From: Martinezella tropici
Lineage (GTDB): Bacteria; Pseudomonadota; Alphaproteobacteria; Rhizobiales; Rhizobiaceae
Assembly: GCA_000799755.1 (NCBI GenBank)
Contig: JUHI01000006.1
Location: 124,001 to 188,000, forward strand
DNA: 64,000 nt
Reading direction: 5' to 3'
Made by a program: the position numbers and the translations under genes. Of the stretch, positions 1 to 8,355 are shown piece after piece. The first letter of the stretch is position 1. Each line of letters starts with the position of its first letter. Under the pieces are notes generated by a model. The model had not been told where the DNA came from and did no database searches. It saw only the letters and a list, made by a program, of their open reading frames with translations.

Positions 1-1
1 G

Positions 2-415
2 AAGATCGACCGGGGCTATCTCTGGAACGAAGGCGGCCGGCTGCTTTTGCATCACAACGATTTCGCCAATTTCTGCGGCACGTCACTGATCATCCGCTCC
101 GACCTCTACCGACTACCGACAGCCTTCGAGAATGCCGAGGTCGATTACATCAAATCCATGCTCGGCAGCCACGTGCGCATCGGCAAGCTGCTGGCCGACG
201 CCGGCTCACCGCTCGGATCGCTGCCCTTTCGCGGGGCGATCTACCGCGTCGGCCATGCCGGAGCGCACAGCAAGTCCTCCAATCTGATCAGGACCCATTT
301 CCTCAACCGATCGGTGCTGACAAGCCCCCGCCAGTTCCTGGGCAACCTTTCGCGGGTGCGTCCGCTCGATCGAAACTTGAGAAACGAATTCTTCGGCGCG
401 CGCGCAGCCGGATAG
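2..415 (+). CDS. Partial glycosyltransferase-like protein (C-terminal end)
   Basis: The reading frame is open from base 2, so the gene begins outside the window and only about 137 C-terminal residues are present. The fragment carries a stretch reading FCGTSLIIRSDLYRLP followed by an acidic region, which resembles the end of bacterial glycosyltransferase-like proteins that act on surface polysaccharides. The next gene is a membrane acyltransferase 40 bases downstream on the same strand, which fits a polysaccharide-modifying cluster. The TTG near base 47 is not a credible start because the frame continues upstream. The family assignment is tentative since the catalytic domain is not in view. 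Confidence 0.55.
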   Translation, partial: KIDRGYLWNEGGRLLLHHNDFANFCGTSLIIRSDLYRLPTAFENAEVDYIKSMLGSHVRIGKLLADAGSPLGSLPFRGAIYRVGHAGAHSKSSNLIRTHFLNRSVLTSPRQFLGNLSRVRPLDRNLRNEFFGARAAG

Positions 416-455
416 CGCGGGCTCATCCCTTCCGCTCAACGAGAGGCTTCGATCA

Positions 456-1526
456 ATGCCGGCTGATGCAACGAGACATAGATATGCCGCGCTGGATGCG
501 ATGCGCGGCCTGGCGGCATTGGCCGTCGTCGTCTATCACCTCGACAGGCCCTATGCGCCCTCAGCCTATATCGCCGTCGATTTCTTCTTCGTGCTCAGCG
601 GCTTCGTCATCGCCAGGGCCTACGGAGAGAAGCTCGCGAACGGCATGACGGTGCTCGCCTTCATGACGGCGCGCTACGTGCGCCTCTATCCGCTATTTCT
701 GATCGGCAGCGTCTACGGCCTAGTGCAATTGCTCCTGCATTGGCAGGCATCCGGTGTCGGACGGACCGATCTTGCAGCAAGCATCGTCTCGACTGTCTTC
801 ATGCTGCCCTCACCGAGTTTTCTCACACGATCGGCCGGCGACATATGGGCGCTCTACCCGCTGAATGGCCCCGCATGGTCGCTGTTTTGGGAATTGCTTG
901 CCAATCTGGTCTTCGCGCTCGTGCTCTTCAGGCTGAAAACGCGGAGCCTCATCCTCATCGCCGCGGCTTCGCTTGTCATGCTGATCGGCTCGGTCTTCTA
1001 CCACAAATCGCTCGATCTCGGCTGGGAATGGCGTTCCGTGGATGGCGGCTTTGCCCGCGTCTTCTTCTCCTTCACGCTCGGAATGATTATCTATCGGCTG
1101 CGAAACACCACCGCGCTTGGGAGGACCGTGAACAGCTATGCGGCCCTGCTGCCGATCGCGGCGATCCTGACCTTGCTGTTTCTCCCCACCTATTCGCTGA
1201 AATATGCGCTTGTCTTCTGCATCCTGATCTCGCCGCTCATCGTCCTTGCCGGCACGATGCTGGAGCTGCCGGCCAAACTACAGAAGCTCGGCATCTTTCT
1301 CGGTTATCTCTCCTACCCGATCTATATGTGCCATCGCGGCTTTACCGAGGTCTACGGGCATCTGATGCGCAATGTTCACTTGCCGCATCCCATCTATATC
1401 GGGATCTATCTCGTCGCGATTTCAATCATCGCGCTTATCTCGGCCAAGCTTGCCGAAGTCGTGGTTCGCTATGCCGGCTCCTCGAAAAGCGGCGCCAAAG
1501 GCATCGAGGCTAGCCAACGCGGCTAG
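456..1526 (+). CDS. Acyltransferase family 3 (OafA/YrhL-like) membrane protein
   Basis: The 356-residue protein has the family signature near the N terminus, YAALDAMRGLAALAVVVYHL, followed by FFFVLSGFVIA. About ten hydrophobic segments cover the rest of the chain. Members of this family transfer acyl groups (acetyl, succinyl) from the cytoplasm onto surface or secreted sugars such as O-antigen, exopolysaccharide or Nod factor; the substrate here cannot be told from sequence. A purine-rich GAGAGG lies about 9 bases before the ATG. It follows a glycosyltransferase-like gene, so a role in decorating a polysaccharide made by the upstream cluster is likely but inferred. Confidence 0.85.
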   Translation: MPADATRHRYAALDAMRGLAALAVVVYHLDRPYAPSAYIAVDFFFVLSGFVIARAYGEKLANGMTVLAFMTARYVRLYPLFLIGSVYGLVQLLLHWQASGVGRTDLAASIVSTVFMLPSPSFLTRSAGDIWALYPLNGPAWSLFWELLANLVFALVLFRLKTRSLILIAAASLVMLIGSVFYHKSLDLGWEWRSVDGGFARVFFSFTLGMIIYRLRNTTALGRTVNSYAALLPIAAILTLLFLPTYSLKYALVFCILISPLIVLAGTMLELPAKLQKLGIFLGYLSYPIYMCHRGFTEVYGHLMRNVHLPHPIYIGIYLVAISIIALISAKLAEVVVRYAGSSKSGAKGIEASQRG

Positions 1527-1539
1527 CCGGTTCAGATGG

Positions 1540-2868
1540 TCACGTGTGGACGGCGGCAAGGGCGATCGCGTCCGCGACCTCCTCAAGCCGATCCGAGAGG
1601 TTGGCTGTGGCGACGCGCAAATGGGTACTGGGCAGGATCGAGAATTTGGCGCCCGGATGCACCGCAATGCCCCGCGCAGCCAGGGTCACCATCGCAAAGG
1701 GTTCCGACGAGACCGGCACCCAGGCGCACAAACCCTCTCCATGTCGCGCGTTGACGCCGCGCTCGCCGAGCGCATCGATGAGGCCCGCCCGGCGCTCCCG
1801 ATAGGTCCTGCGGGCGTGATCGAGGCAGGCTTCCGTCTCGGGGTCGCGCAGCAGCCAGGCGGCTGCGGCCTGCAGGATTCGGCTCGTCCAGCCGGCGCTG
1901 AAACTACGGTAGGACTGGATCTGGTCGACGATCGCTCGCGAGCTCGACAAGACCGCCAAGCGCAGGTCCGGCCCATGCGTTTTCGAAAACGACAGGATAT
2001 GGATGACGCGATCGGGAAAGAGATGCCCCATCGAATGGCGCGGCGCCGTCGAGATATCGGCGACGCCATCGTCCTCCACGATCAACGTATCCTTGTCGCG
2101 AAGGATTTCAGCCATGTGTGCCATGCGCGCCGCGCTGACGCTTTGACCCGTGACGGAATGGATACGAGGCTGGAAGATGAAGGCGACCGGGCGGTATTTC
2201 AGCGCGTCCTCCAGCGAAGACGGCAACGGCCCTTCCTCGTCGCATTTCACCGGTATAATGCGGGCACCGCGATCCTCCAGAATATCCAGAAGTCGCATGC
2301 CTGTCGGGTCTTCTATCGCGACGGCAGCGCCCGGCATGACCAGGGCATTGATCAGGGTGTAAACGGCATTATAGCCGCCATTGGTCGCTAGAAACGCCTC
2401 CGGCTCATAGGGCCAGCTCTTCCTGACCTCTCCCTCCAGCTCCGGCAGGATACGGCTGCGCTCGTAGCTGTTGAGATTTTCAGCCGATGCACCATAGACC
2501 ATCGCCGCCTCAAGCCTTGGCAGAAGCTGCACATCGGGAACGGCGGCTGTCAGGTTCAGCGCGTCACCACCATAGTCACCGACACTTGCAAGCCGCGCCG
2601 GCTTGGCGATGAAGCGATCCCCGCTGACCCATGTGCCATTCCTCCCGCGCCCGCTGATGATCTTCTGGCGTCGAAGCTCACTCCATGCCTCGGATAGCGT
2701 TGCCGGGCTCACACCAAGCACAAAGGCAAGATCGCGGATCGGCGGCAGCTTGGTGCCGACCGGCAGGGCGCCGGCGCGAATGAGCGCGCTCGTTTCAAGC
2801 GCAATGCCGCGGATGGTTCGATCGCTCAATTTTGAGGCAAACCATTTCGCATCCCGATCTTCGCTCAT
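1540..2868 (-). CDS. MocR/GntR-family regulator with aminotransferase domain
   Basis: The 442-residue protein has an N-terminal winged helix of GntR type (GTKLPPIRDLAFVLGVSPATLSEAWSEL) fused to a fold-type I aminotransferase domain. The PLP-binding lysine is probably the one in SFSKTHGPDLRL around residue 294. MocR proteins use PLP and an amine ligand to control a neighbouring catabolic or biosynthetic operon. I chose the ATG at 2868 because the longer frame (to 2928) would run through a strong palindromic repeat that looks like the operator. The gene diverges from the transport and amidohydrolase operon starting at 2969, its likely target. Confidence 0.88.
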   Translation of the reverse strand: MSEDRDAKWFASKLSDRTIRGIALETSALIRAGALPVGTKLPPIRDLAFVLGVSPATLSEAWSELRRQKIISGRGRNGTWVSGDRFIAKPARLASVGDYGGDALNLTAAVPDVQLLPRLEAAMVYGASAENLNSYERSRILPELEGEVRKSWPYEPEAFLATNGGYNAVYTLINALVMPGAAVAIEDPTGMRLLDILEDRGARIIPVKCDEEGPLPSSLEDALKYRPVAFIFQPRIHSVTGQSVSAARMAHMAEILRDKDTLIVEDDGVADISTAPRHSMGHLFPDRVIHILSFSKTHGPDLRLAVLSSSRAIVDQIQSYRSFSAGWTSRILQAAAAWLLRDPETEACLDHARRTYRERRAGLIDALGERGVNARHGEGLCAWVPVSSEPFAMVTLAARGIAVHPGAKFSILPSTHLRVATANLSDRLEEVADAIALAAVHT

Positions 2869-2883
2869 TTTCGCACCATTTTT

Positions 2884-2929
2884 AATGTTCAATAACGTAA
2901 TAACATTTGATCGACCCATATTGAACATT
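2884..2929. promoter_or_regulatory. Divergent operator: perfect 11-bp inverted repeat
   Basis: AATGTTCAATA (2884-2894) and TATTGAACATT (2919-2929) are perfect reverse complements separated by 24 bases. They lie in the 100-base gap between the MocR-type regulator (start 2868) and the operon starting at 2969. This is the best candidate for the regulator's binding site, with arm centres about 35 bases apart. The assignment is inferred from position and symmetry. Confidence 0.6.
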
Positions 2930-2968
2930 TAGTCGTTGAGAAAACAAGTTTTCCCGCGAGTGAATTTC

Positions 2969-3946
2969 ATGCCTCTTACTCTTCGACTTGCTCTCCGTGA
3001 CTGGGACTATATGACGCCATTGGTCCTGGGCGACGTCTCTTCTCCTAAGCTCGACATCAAGGTGGATCGCGTCGGTACGCTGATCTCCCATGTCGGCAAG
3101 AGCGGCGCCTATGATGCTGCCGAAACCTCGTTCAGCCGTTACACGCAGATGCGCATCGATGGTGACGAGAGCGTGGTCGGCATACCGAACTTTATCATGC
3201 GCGGCTTCCGCCATCGCTGCGTCATTACCACCAAGGACAGCCCGATCACGAGCTTCGCCCAGCTTGCCGGCAAGCGCATCGGGGTCACCGGCTGGCGCGA
3301 CTCCGGCAACACTTGGACGCGGGCAGCACTCCGGCGCGAAGGCGTCGGCGTCGAGGATGCCATGTGGTATGCCGGCCGCCTCACGGAGGCCCATCCGATC
3401 ACCGATCGCCTCGACGGCTTCGGCCGCCCCGGCCGCATCGAGGCGGCTCCCGGCGAAAGACCGATGATGGATCTGCTGAAGGAGGGGCTGCTCGACGCGA
3501 TCTTCACGCCCTTCATGCCGGACGGCTATTTCGCCGGCAATTCCGGTTTTCGCCAGGTGCTTTCGGATTTCCGCGGCGCCGAACATCGCTATTTTGCCGA
3601 TGTGGGCTATGTACCGGGTATGCACCTGATCGGATTGAAGGCGGAGTTCGTCGCCGAGCATCCCTGGGTCATGGCCGAACTCAGCGCCCTCATCGATGAA
3701 TCGCAGCGCATGTGGCTCAGCAAGCGGCGCAAATATGCCGACACCACGCCCTTCATGCTCGACGAGCTGTTGAAATCGGCCTCCGAATTACCCGAAGGTT
3801 GGGACGCGAGCGGCTTTGCCGCCAACCGCAAGATGATCGGTGATTTCGCTTCGGAATTGCATGTGCAGGGCATCCTGCCGCGGCTGATGACGCCGGAAGA
3901 GCTGTTTCCATTCGACGTCGACGGCAGCCGGACGACCGCTGCCTGA
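2969..3946 (+). CDS. Substrate-binding-fold protein, 4,5-dihydroxyphthalate decarboxylase-like
   Basis: The 325-residue product resembles the NMT1/4,5-dihydroxyphthalate decarboxylase group: it starts LRLALRDWDYMTPLVLGDV and has a periplasmic-binding-type core (ITSFAQLAGKRIGVTGW, LLKEGLLDAIFTPFMPDGYF). No signal peptide or lipobox is visible, so it is probably cytoplasmic and could be an enzyme (decarboxylase-like) rather than a transport protein. The ATG at 2969 was preferred over upstream TTG 2936 and GTG 2960. It is the first gene of an operon with an ABC transporter and an amidohydrolase and faces the MocR-type regulator. The exact reaction is unknown. Confidence 0.65.
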   Translation: MPLTLRLALRDWDYMTPLVLGDVSSPKLDIKVDRVGTLISHVGKSGAYDAAETSFSRYTQMRIDGDESVVGIPNFIMRGFRHRCVITTKDSPITSFAQLAGKRIGVTGWRDSGNTWTRAALRREGVGVEDAMWYAGRLTEAHPITDRLDGFGRPGRIEAAPGERPMMDLLKEGLLDAIFTPFMPDGYFAGNSGFRQVLSDFRGAEHRYFADVGYVPGMHLIGLKAEFVAEHPWVMAELSALIDESQRMWLSKRRKYADTTPFMLDELLKSASELPEGWDASGFAANRKMIGDFASELHVQGILPRLMTPEELFPFDVDGSRTTAA

Positions 3947-3991
3947 CCATCGCTTCAAATCAGAGACACAAAGCCAAAAAGGGGAATGAAC

Positions 3992-4882
3992 ATGTCGCTG
4001 AAGAAAATGACCTATGTTGCCATGGCAAGCCTGATGATGTCGGGCGCCGCCTTCGCTGAGGATGCTAGCCTGCCGAAACTGTCGGTCAACAAGGACCTGC
4101 AGGCCAAGCTGCCGGAAGCTCTTCGCACATCGGGCAAGATGATCTCCGTCAACAACGGCTCCTTCCCTCCCTATGAAATCGTCACCGGCACCAAGCTGAC
4201 CGGTGCCAGCGCCGATCTGACCGACGCGATCGGCGAGGTGCTTGGCGTGAAGATCGAGCATGAAAGCGTCAGCGGCCTGCCCGCCATCCTCGCTGGCATC
4301 AATTCGGGCCGCTACCAGTTCGCCTTCGGACCGATCGGCGATTTCAAGAGCCGCGAGGAAGCCAACGACTTCGTCGACTGGGTGCAGGAATTCGTCGTGT
4401 TCGCCGTCCAGAAGGGCAACCCGAAGGGCATTACCTCGCTCGACAGCGCCTGCGGCCAGCGCATTGCCGTCATGGCCGGCGGCTCGGCCGAAAAGGTCAT
4501 CCAGGTTCAGGCCGAAAAGTGCAAGACCGACGGCAAGGGCGCGATCGAGGTCCAGTCCTTCACCGACCAGCCAAGCTCGATCCTCGCTGTCCGTTCCAAG
4601 CGTTCCGACGCCTTCTTCTCCTCGCAGGCCCCGCTCACCTATTTTGTATCCCAGGCGAACGGCCAGCTGGAGCTGACCGGCGTCGGCCAGAAGAACGGCT
4701 TTGAAGATCTCTATCAGGGCGCCGTCGTGCCGAAGGGCTCGCCGCTCGGACCTATTCTCAAGGATGCCGTCAAGGTTCTTATGGACAACGGCACCTATGC
4801 CGCCATCATGAAGAAATGGGGCCTTGAGAACAACATGATCAAGGAACCGGGTATCAATCTTGGCGGGATGTTGCCGAAATGA
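3992..4882 (+). CDS. Amino-acid ABC transporter substrate-binding protein (family 3)
   Basis: The 296-residue protein begins with a signal peptide (MSLKKMTYVAMASLMMSGAAFA) and continues as a family 3 solute-binding protein: MISVNNGSFPPYEIV, GASADLTDAIGEVLGVKIE, and a C-terminal LKDAVKVLMDNGTYAAIMKKWGLE. It would capture an amino acid or related compound in the periplasm. The ATG at 3992 is 7 bases after GGGG, whereas an ATG at 3986 is too close to that ribosome site. Its stop overlaps the permease start by four bases (ATGA), so the two are probably translationally coupled. Confidence 0.88.
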   Translation: MSLKKMTYVAMASLMMSGAAFAEDASLPKLSVNKDLQAKLPEALRTSGKMISVNNGSFPPYEIVTGTKLTGASADLTDAIGEVLGVKIEHESVSGLPAILAGINSGRYQFAFGPIGDFKSREEANDFVDWVQEFVVFAVQKGNPKGITSLDSACGQRIAVMAGGSAEKVIQVQAEKCKTDGKGAIEVQSFTDQPSSILAVRSKRSDAFFSSQAPLTYFVSQANGQLELTGVGQKNGFEDLYQGAVVPKGSPLGPILKDAVKVLMDNGTYAAIMKKWGLENNMIKEPGINLGGMLPK

Positions 4883-5823
4883 GCACGAATGCCAAAGATA
4901 TCGCATCGCCATCCGGCGATGCGTCGGAACGGGATGTGGCGAATGCCCACACACCGTTCCCGAAGGGCCGTGTGGCGGCCTGGGTCATTACGCTTGCGAT
5001 CGCGGCCTATTGGGCGTGGTCGGTCGCCCACAATGAAAACTTCGGCTGGCACGTCGTCGGGCAGTATTTCTTCGATCCCGTCGTCATCAGCGGCCTTTAT
5101 GTTTCGCTTGGCCTCACCGTCGTCGCCATGGCGCTCGGCATCGTGTTCGGCCTTTTGCTCGCAATCGCCAGGCTGTCGAAGGACACGCTGGCAAGCACGC
5201 TCGCGTCCCTGTTCATCTGGTTCTTCCGCGGCACGCCGCTGCTTGTGCAACTGATCTTCTGGTACAATCTCTCGACGCTCTTCCCGACGCTATCGATCGG
5301 CATCCCCTTCGGCCCGACCTTTATCAGCTGGGACACGAATTCCGTCATCAGCCCGATGACGGCAGCAATCGCCGGCTTGGCGCTTAACGAAGCTGCTTAT
5401 ATGGCCGAGATCATTCGCGGCGGCCTGCTTTCCGTCGACAAGGGCCAGTTCGAAACCGCCGAGGCCTTTGGCATGACGCGCATCCGCGCTCTGCGCCGCA
5501 TCATCATCCCGCAGGCCATGCGCTCCATCGTGCCGCCGACGGGCAACCAGCTCATCAGCATGATCAAGGCGACCTCCCTCGTCAGCGTCATCGCCATGGC
5601 CGATCTGCTTTATTCGGTGCAGTCGATCTACAACCGCACCTTCGAAGTCGTCCCGATGCTGCTCGTCGCCGTCATCTGGTATCTGCTGATCACCTCGGTG
5701 CTGAACATCGGCCAGAGCTATATCGAGCGCTATTATAGCCGCGCTGACCGCCGCACCGGCACCACGAAGGCAGCAAAGGACAGCGCGCCGGCGCTCGTGC
5801 CTGCACAGGAGACGGGACAATGA
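4879..5823 (+). CDS. Amino-acid ABC transporter permease
   Basis: The 314-residue membrane protein belongs to the His/Glu/Gln/Arg/opine permease family. The N-terminal 30 residues are hydrophilic, then several membrane segments follow, with the family's coupling loop EAFGMTRIRALRRIIIPQAMR (about residues 195-215) that contacts the ATPase. Only one permease gene is present, so it would work as a homodimer. It overlaps both the binding-protein gene and the ATPase gene by four bases (ATGA). Confidence 0.88.
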   Translation: MSTNAKDIASPSGDASERDVANAHTPFPKGRVAAWVITLAIAAYWAWSVAHNENFGWHVVGQYFFDPVVISGLYVSLGLTVVAMALGIVFGLLLAIARLSKDTLASTLASLFIWFFRGTPLLVQLIFWYNLSTLFPTLSIGIPFGPTFISWDTNSVISPMTAAIAGLALNEAAYMAEIIRGGLLSVDKGQFETAEAFGMTRIRALRRIIIPQAMRSIVPPTGNQLISMIKATSLVSVIAMADLLYSVQSIYNRTFEVVPMLLVAVIWYLLITSVLNIGQSYIERYYSRADRRTGTTKAAKDSAPALVPAQETGQ

Positions 5824-6611
5824 ACGCTCCTGTGAACTCAATCGTCAATGTGAGCCCGCTGGTGCAGGCCCGCAACGTCCACAAGTCCTTCGAAAATCTC
5901 GAAGTGCTGAAGGGTATCGACCTCGATGTGACGCCGGGCGAGGTGGTCGTCATCCTCGGCCCCTCCGGTTCCGGCAAATCGACCTTCCTACGCTGCATCA
6001 ACCATCTGGAATCGATCAATCGCGGCTCGATCGAAGTCGATGGCGAGCAGATCGGCTACCGGCTGGACAAAGGTAGATTGGTAAAACTATCCAATCATGC
6101 GATCGCGTTGCAACGGCGCAAGATCGGCATGGTGTTCCAGCAGTTCAACCTCTATCCGCATATGACGGCGCTGCAGAATGTCATCGAGGCACCGATCGGT
6201 ATCCATGGCGAAAGCCGCCGCCAAGCGACCGATAACGCAATGGCATTGCTCGACCGTGTCGGGCTTTCGGCCAAGGCCAACAACTACCCAAGGCAGCTTT
6301 CCGGCGGCCAGCAGCAGCGTGTGGCGATTGCAAGAGCGCTCGCGATCAAGCCGAAGCTGATGCTGTTCGACGAGCCGACCTCCGCGCTCGATCCGGAATT
6401 GGTCGGCGAGGTGCTGTCGACCATGCGCGATCTCGCCAGCCAAGGCCTGACGATGATCGTCGTCACCCACGAGATCGGCTTTGCCCGCGAAGCGGCCGAC
6501 CGCGTCGTCTTCATGGATGGCGGCAAGATCGTCGAGCAGGGCAAGCCCGAGGATGTGATCGGCAATCCCCAGCATCCTCGCACCAGAAGCTTCCTGTCGC
6601 GCTTCATCTAG
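5820..6611 (+). CDS. Amino-acid ABC transporter ATP-binding protein
   Basis: The 263-residue protein shows the full set of ABC ATPase motifs: Walker A GPSGSGKST, Q-loop region VFQQFNLYPHMT, signature LSGGQQQRVAIARAL, Walker B LMLFDEPTSALD and the switch histidine in VVTHEIGFA. It is of the polar amino acid (GlnQ/HisP) type and energises uptake by the permease at 4879. A roughly 12-residue insertion (RLDKGRLVKLSNHAIALQ) occurs before the Q-loop, as is common in rhizobial members. It starts inside the permease stop codon (ATGA). Confidence 0.9.
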   Translation: MNAPVNSIVNVSPLVQARNVHKSFENLEVLKGIDLDVTPGEVVVILGPSGSGKSTFLRCINHLESINRGSIEVDGEQIGYRLDKGRLVKLSNHAIALQRRKIGMVFQQFNLYPHMTALQNVIEAPIGIHGESRRQATDNAMALLDRVGLSAKANNYPRQLSGGQQQRVAIARALAIKPKLMLFDEPTSALDPELVGEVLSTMRDLASQGLTMIVVTHEIGFAREAADRVVFMDGGKIVEQGKPEDVIGNPQHPRTRSFLSRFI

Positions 6612-6686
6612 CGCGACAGCTCCATCATCAGTGCAGCCTGCACGCTCTATGGCGGATGGCGGCTCAAGCGAACCATTGGAATAGCC

Positions 6687-7868
6687 ATGACCCTCGACAA
6701 CGATTTCGCCCGCCTTTCGGACTTCGAGCCGATGAAGGCCGAACTGACCGGCATCCGCCAGCATCTGCACGCCAATCCCGAACTTTCCTTCGAGGAGGCG
6801 GAAACCGCGCGTTTCGTCGCCGAGAAGCTGGAGGGCTGGGGTTATGATGTCACGCGCAATGTCGGCGGGCACGGTGTCGTCGCGCGCATGACTGTTGGAG
6901 CCGGCAAGAAGAGCATCGCGATCCGCGCCGACATGGACGCCCTGCCGATCACCGAGCAGACCGGCGCCTCATACGCCAGCAAGACGCCTGGCAAGATGCA
7001 TGCCTGCGGCCACGACGGCCATACGACCATTTTGCTCGGGGCCGCCGAATATCTCGCCCGTACCCGCCGCTTCAACGGCACTGTGAACCTGATCTTCCAG
7101 CCGGCCGAAGAGGCGGGTGCCGTCAGCGGTGCCCCCGCCATGATCAAGGATGGCCTCTTCGAACGCTTTCCCTTCGACGTCATTTACGGGCTGCACAATC
7201 ACCCCGGTGCTGCGGAAGGCACCTGGCTGTTGCGCTCCGGCCCGCTGATGGCGGCAGCCGATACCGTCGAGATTACCATCACGGGCAAGGGCGGCCATGC
7301 GTCGCGCCCGCATCTGACCATCGATCCAGTTGTTGTCGCCTGCAATCTCGTCGTCAGCCTGCAGACGATCGTTGCCCGCAGCATCGACCCGACGCAGACG
7401 GCCGTGGTGACAGTCGGCGCCATCCATGCCGGCGAGGCTTCGAACGTCATTCCGGAAAGCGCGAAGATGTTGCTCACGGTCCGCTCCTTCGATCCGAAGG
7501 TGCGCGAGCTGCTCGAGGCCCGCATCCGCAAGCTGACGGAATCGATCGCAGACGGCTATGGCGCAAGCGTCGACATCGACTATACCTACGGCCACCCTGT
7601 TGTCGTCAACTCCGAGAAGGAAACGGAATTTGCCCGCATGGTGGCTGAAGAACTGGTCGGCGCCGACAAGGTCACCACCTGCGGCCTGATCCCCGGAAGC
7701 GAGGATTTCTCCCACTATCTCGAGCACAAGCCCGGGAGCTTCCTTCGTCTCGGCAATGGCGTGAATTCGGCCATCCTCCACAGCGCCAAATATGATTTCG
7801 CCGACGAAAGCCTCACCACCGGCGCCGCCATGTGGGCACGGCTGACCGAGCGCTATCTCGACGCCTGA
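6687..7868 (+). CDS. M20-family amidohydrolase (hippurate/IAA-amino acid hydrolase-like)
   Basis: The 393-residue protein is an M20D metallopeptidase-like amidohydrolase. Visible motifs are IRADMDALPI, the metal-binding HACGHDGHT, QPAEEAGAVSGAPAMI, and a dimerisation-domain GKGGHASRPHLTIDPV. Such enzymes split N-acyl amino acids, including hippurate and auxin-amino acid conjugates. It lies 75 bases after the ABC ATPase on the same strand, so the transporter probably imports an acylated amino acid that this enzyme cleaves; the substrate is inferred. Confidence 0.85.
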   Translation: MTLDNDFARLSDFEPMKAELTGIRQHLHANPELSFEEAETARFVAEKLEGWGYDVTRNVGGHGVVARMTVGAGKKSIAIRADMDALPITEQTGASYASKTPGKMHACGHDGHTTILLGAAEYLARTRRFNGTVNLIFQPAEEAGAVSGAPAMIKDGLFERFPFDVIYGLHNHPGAAEGTWLLRSGPLMAAADTVEITITGKGGHASRPHLTIDPVVVACNLVVSLQTIVARSIDPTQTAVVTVGAIHAGEASNVIPESAKMLLTVRSFDPKVRELLEARIRKLTESIADGYGASVDIDYTYGHPVVVNSEKETEFARMVAEELVGADKVTTCGLIPGSEDFSHYLEHKPGSFLRLGNGVNSAILHSAKYDFADESLTTGAAMWARLTERYLDA

Positions 7869-7890
7869 GGCAACTCCACAAGGTTGCCTC
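7867..7890 (+). terminator. Hairpin after the amidohydrolase gene
   Basis: GAGGCAAC (7867-7874) and GTTGCCTC (7883-7890) form a perfect 8-bp stem with an 8-base loop, starting at the stop codon of the amidohydrolase gene. No T-run follows, so termination strength is uncertain, but the position suits the operon's 3' end. Confidence 0.5.
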
Positions 7891-8040
7891 TCCAGCAGAC
7901 AGCCAAGCAACCGACAGCCCGGGCGATGAGCCGGGGCTGATCCGTTAGTGGCTTATGATGGGAGGAGCAGAGTACCCTTATCGACCTCGCCAAAGTCTCG
8001 TCATCAAATGAGCTCGGCGCGATCCGGTCTCCGCAAATGA

Positions 8041-8217
8041 TTACTTGTCGAGGGATGCCAGCTTGTCGGATGCGACAGGCGCCGTCTTCGTGGCTGCCTC
8101 CGAAGACACCCCGGCCTCCGCCTGCGCGCCCTGGGCCTGCACCAGCCGCCATTCATTTTCCAGGCGATCAATCACGTAAGTAGGAATTTCATTTCTTACG
8201 TTTTCAAACTCTTGCAT
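8041..8217 (-). CDS. Small hypothetical protein (58 aa)
   Basis: The product begins MQEFENVRNEIPTYVIDRLENEW and ends in an Ala/Ser/Glu-rich tail. The ATG at 8217 is preceded by a strong GGAGG at a good distance, which favours this start over upstream in-frame codons at 8253 and 8235. No known domain is recognised; the N-terminal half could be helical and soluble. The gene sits alone between the amidohydrolase and oxyR, with a palindrome just upstream of it. It is supported by the ribosome site rather than by homology. Confidence 0.55.
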   Translation of the reverse strand: MQEFENVRNEIPTYVIDRLENEWRLVQAQGAQAEAGVSSEAATKTAPVASDKLASLDK

Positions 8218-8229
8218 CACGACCTCCAT

Positions 8230-8252
8230 TGTCATGCGGTATTGGCATGACA
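8230..8252. promoter_or_regulatory. Palindrome upstream of the 58-aa gene
   Basis: TGTCATGC (8230-8237) and GCATGACA (8245-8252) are perfect 8-bp inverted repeats with a 7-base spacer. The element starts 13 bases before the start codon of the small gene and is followed upstream by AT-rich sequence (about 8265-8330) that could hold its promoter. It may be an operator or a 5' mRNA hairpin. Confidence 0.45.
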
Positions 8253-8355
8253 TGGAAGAGTTTCTTTGTAAATCAAGGCATTAAACTATTTAAACGATTA
8301 AAATTTTTTCAATCGTTTGAAATATATCCGCCTGTGGAAAAAGCTGCAGACAGCG

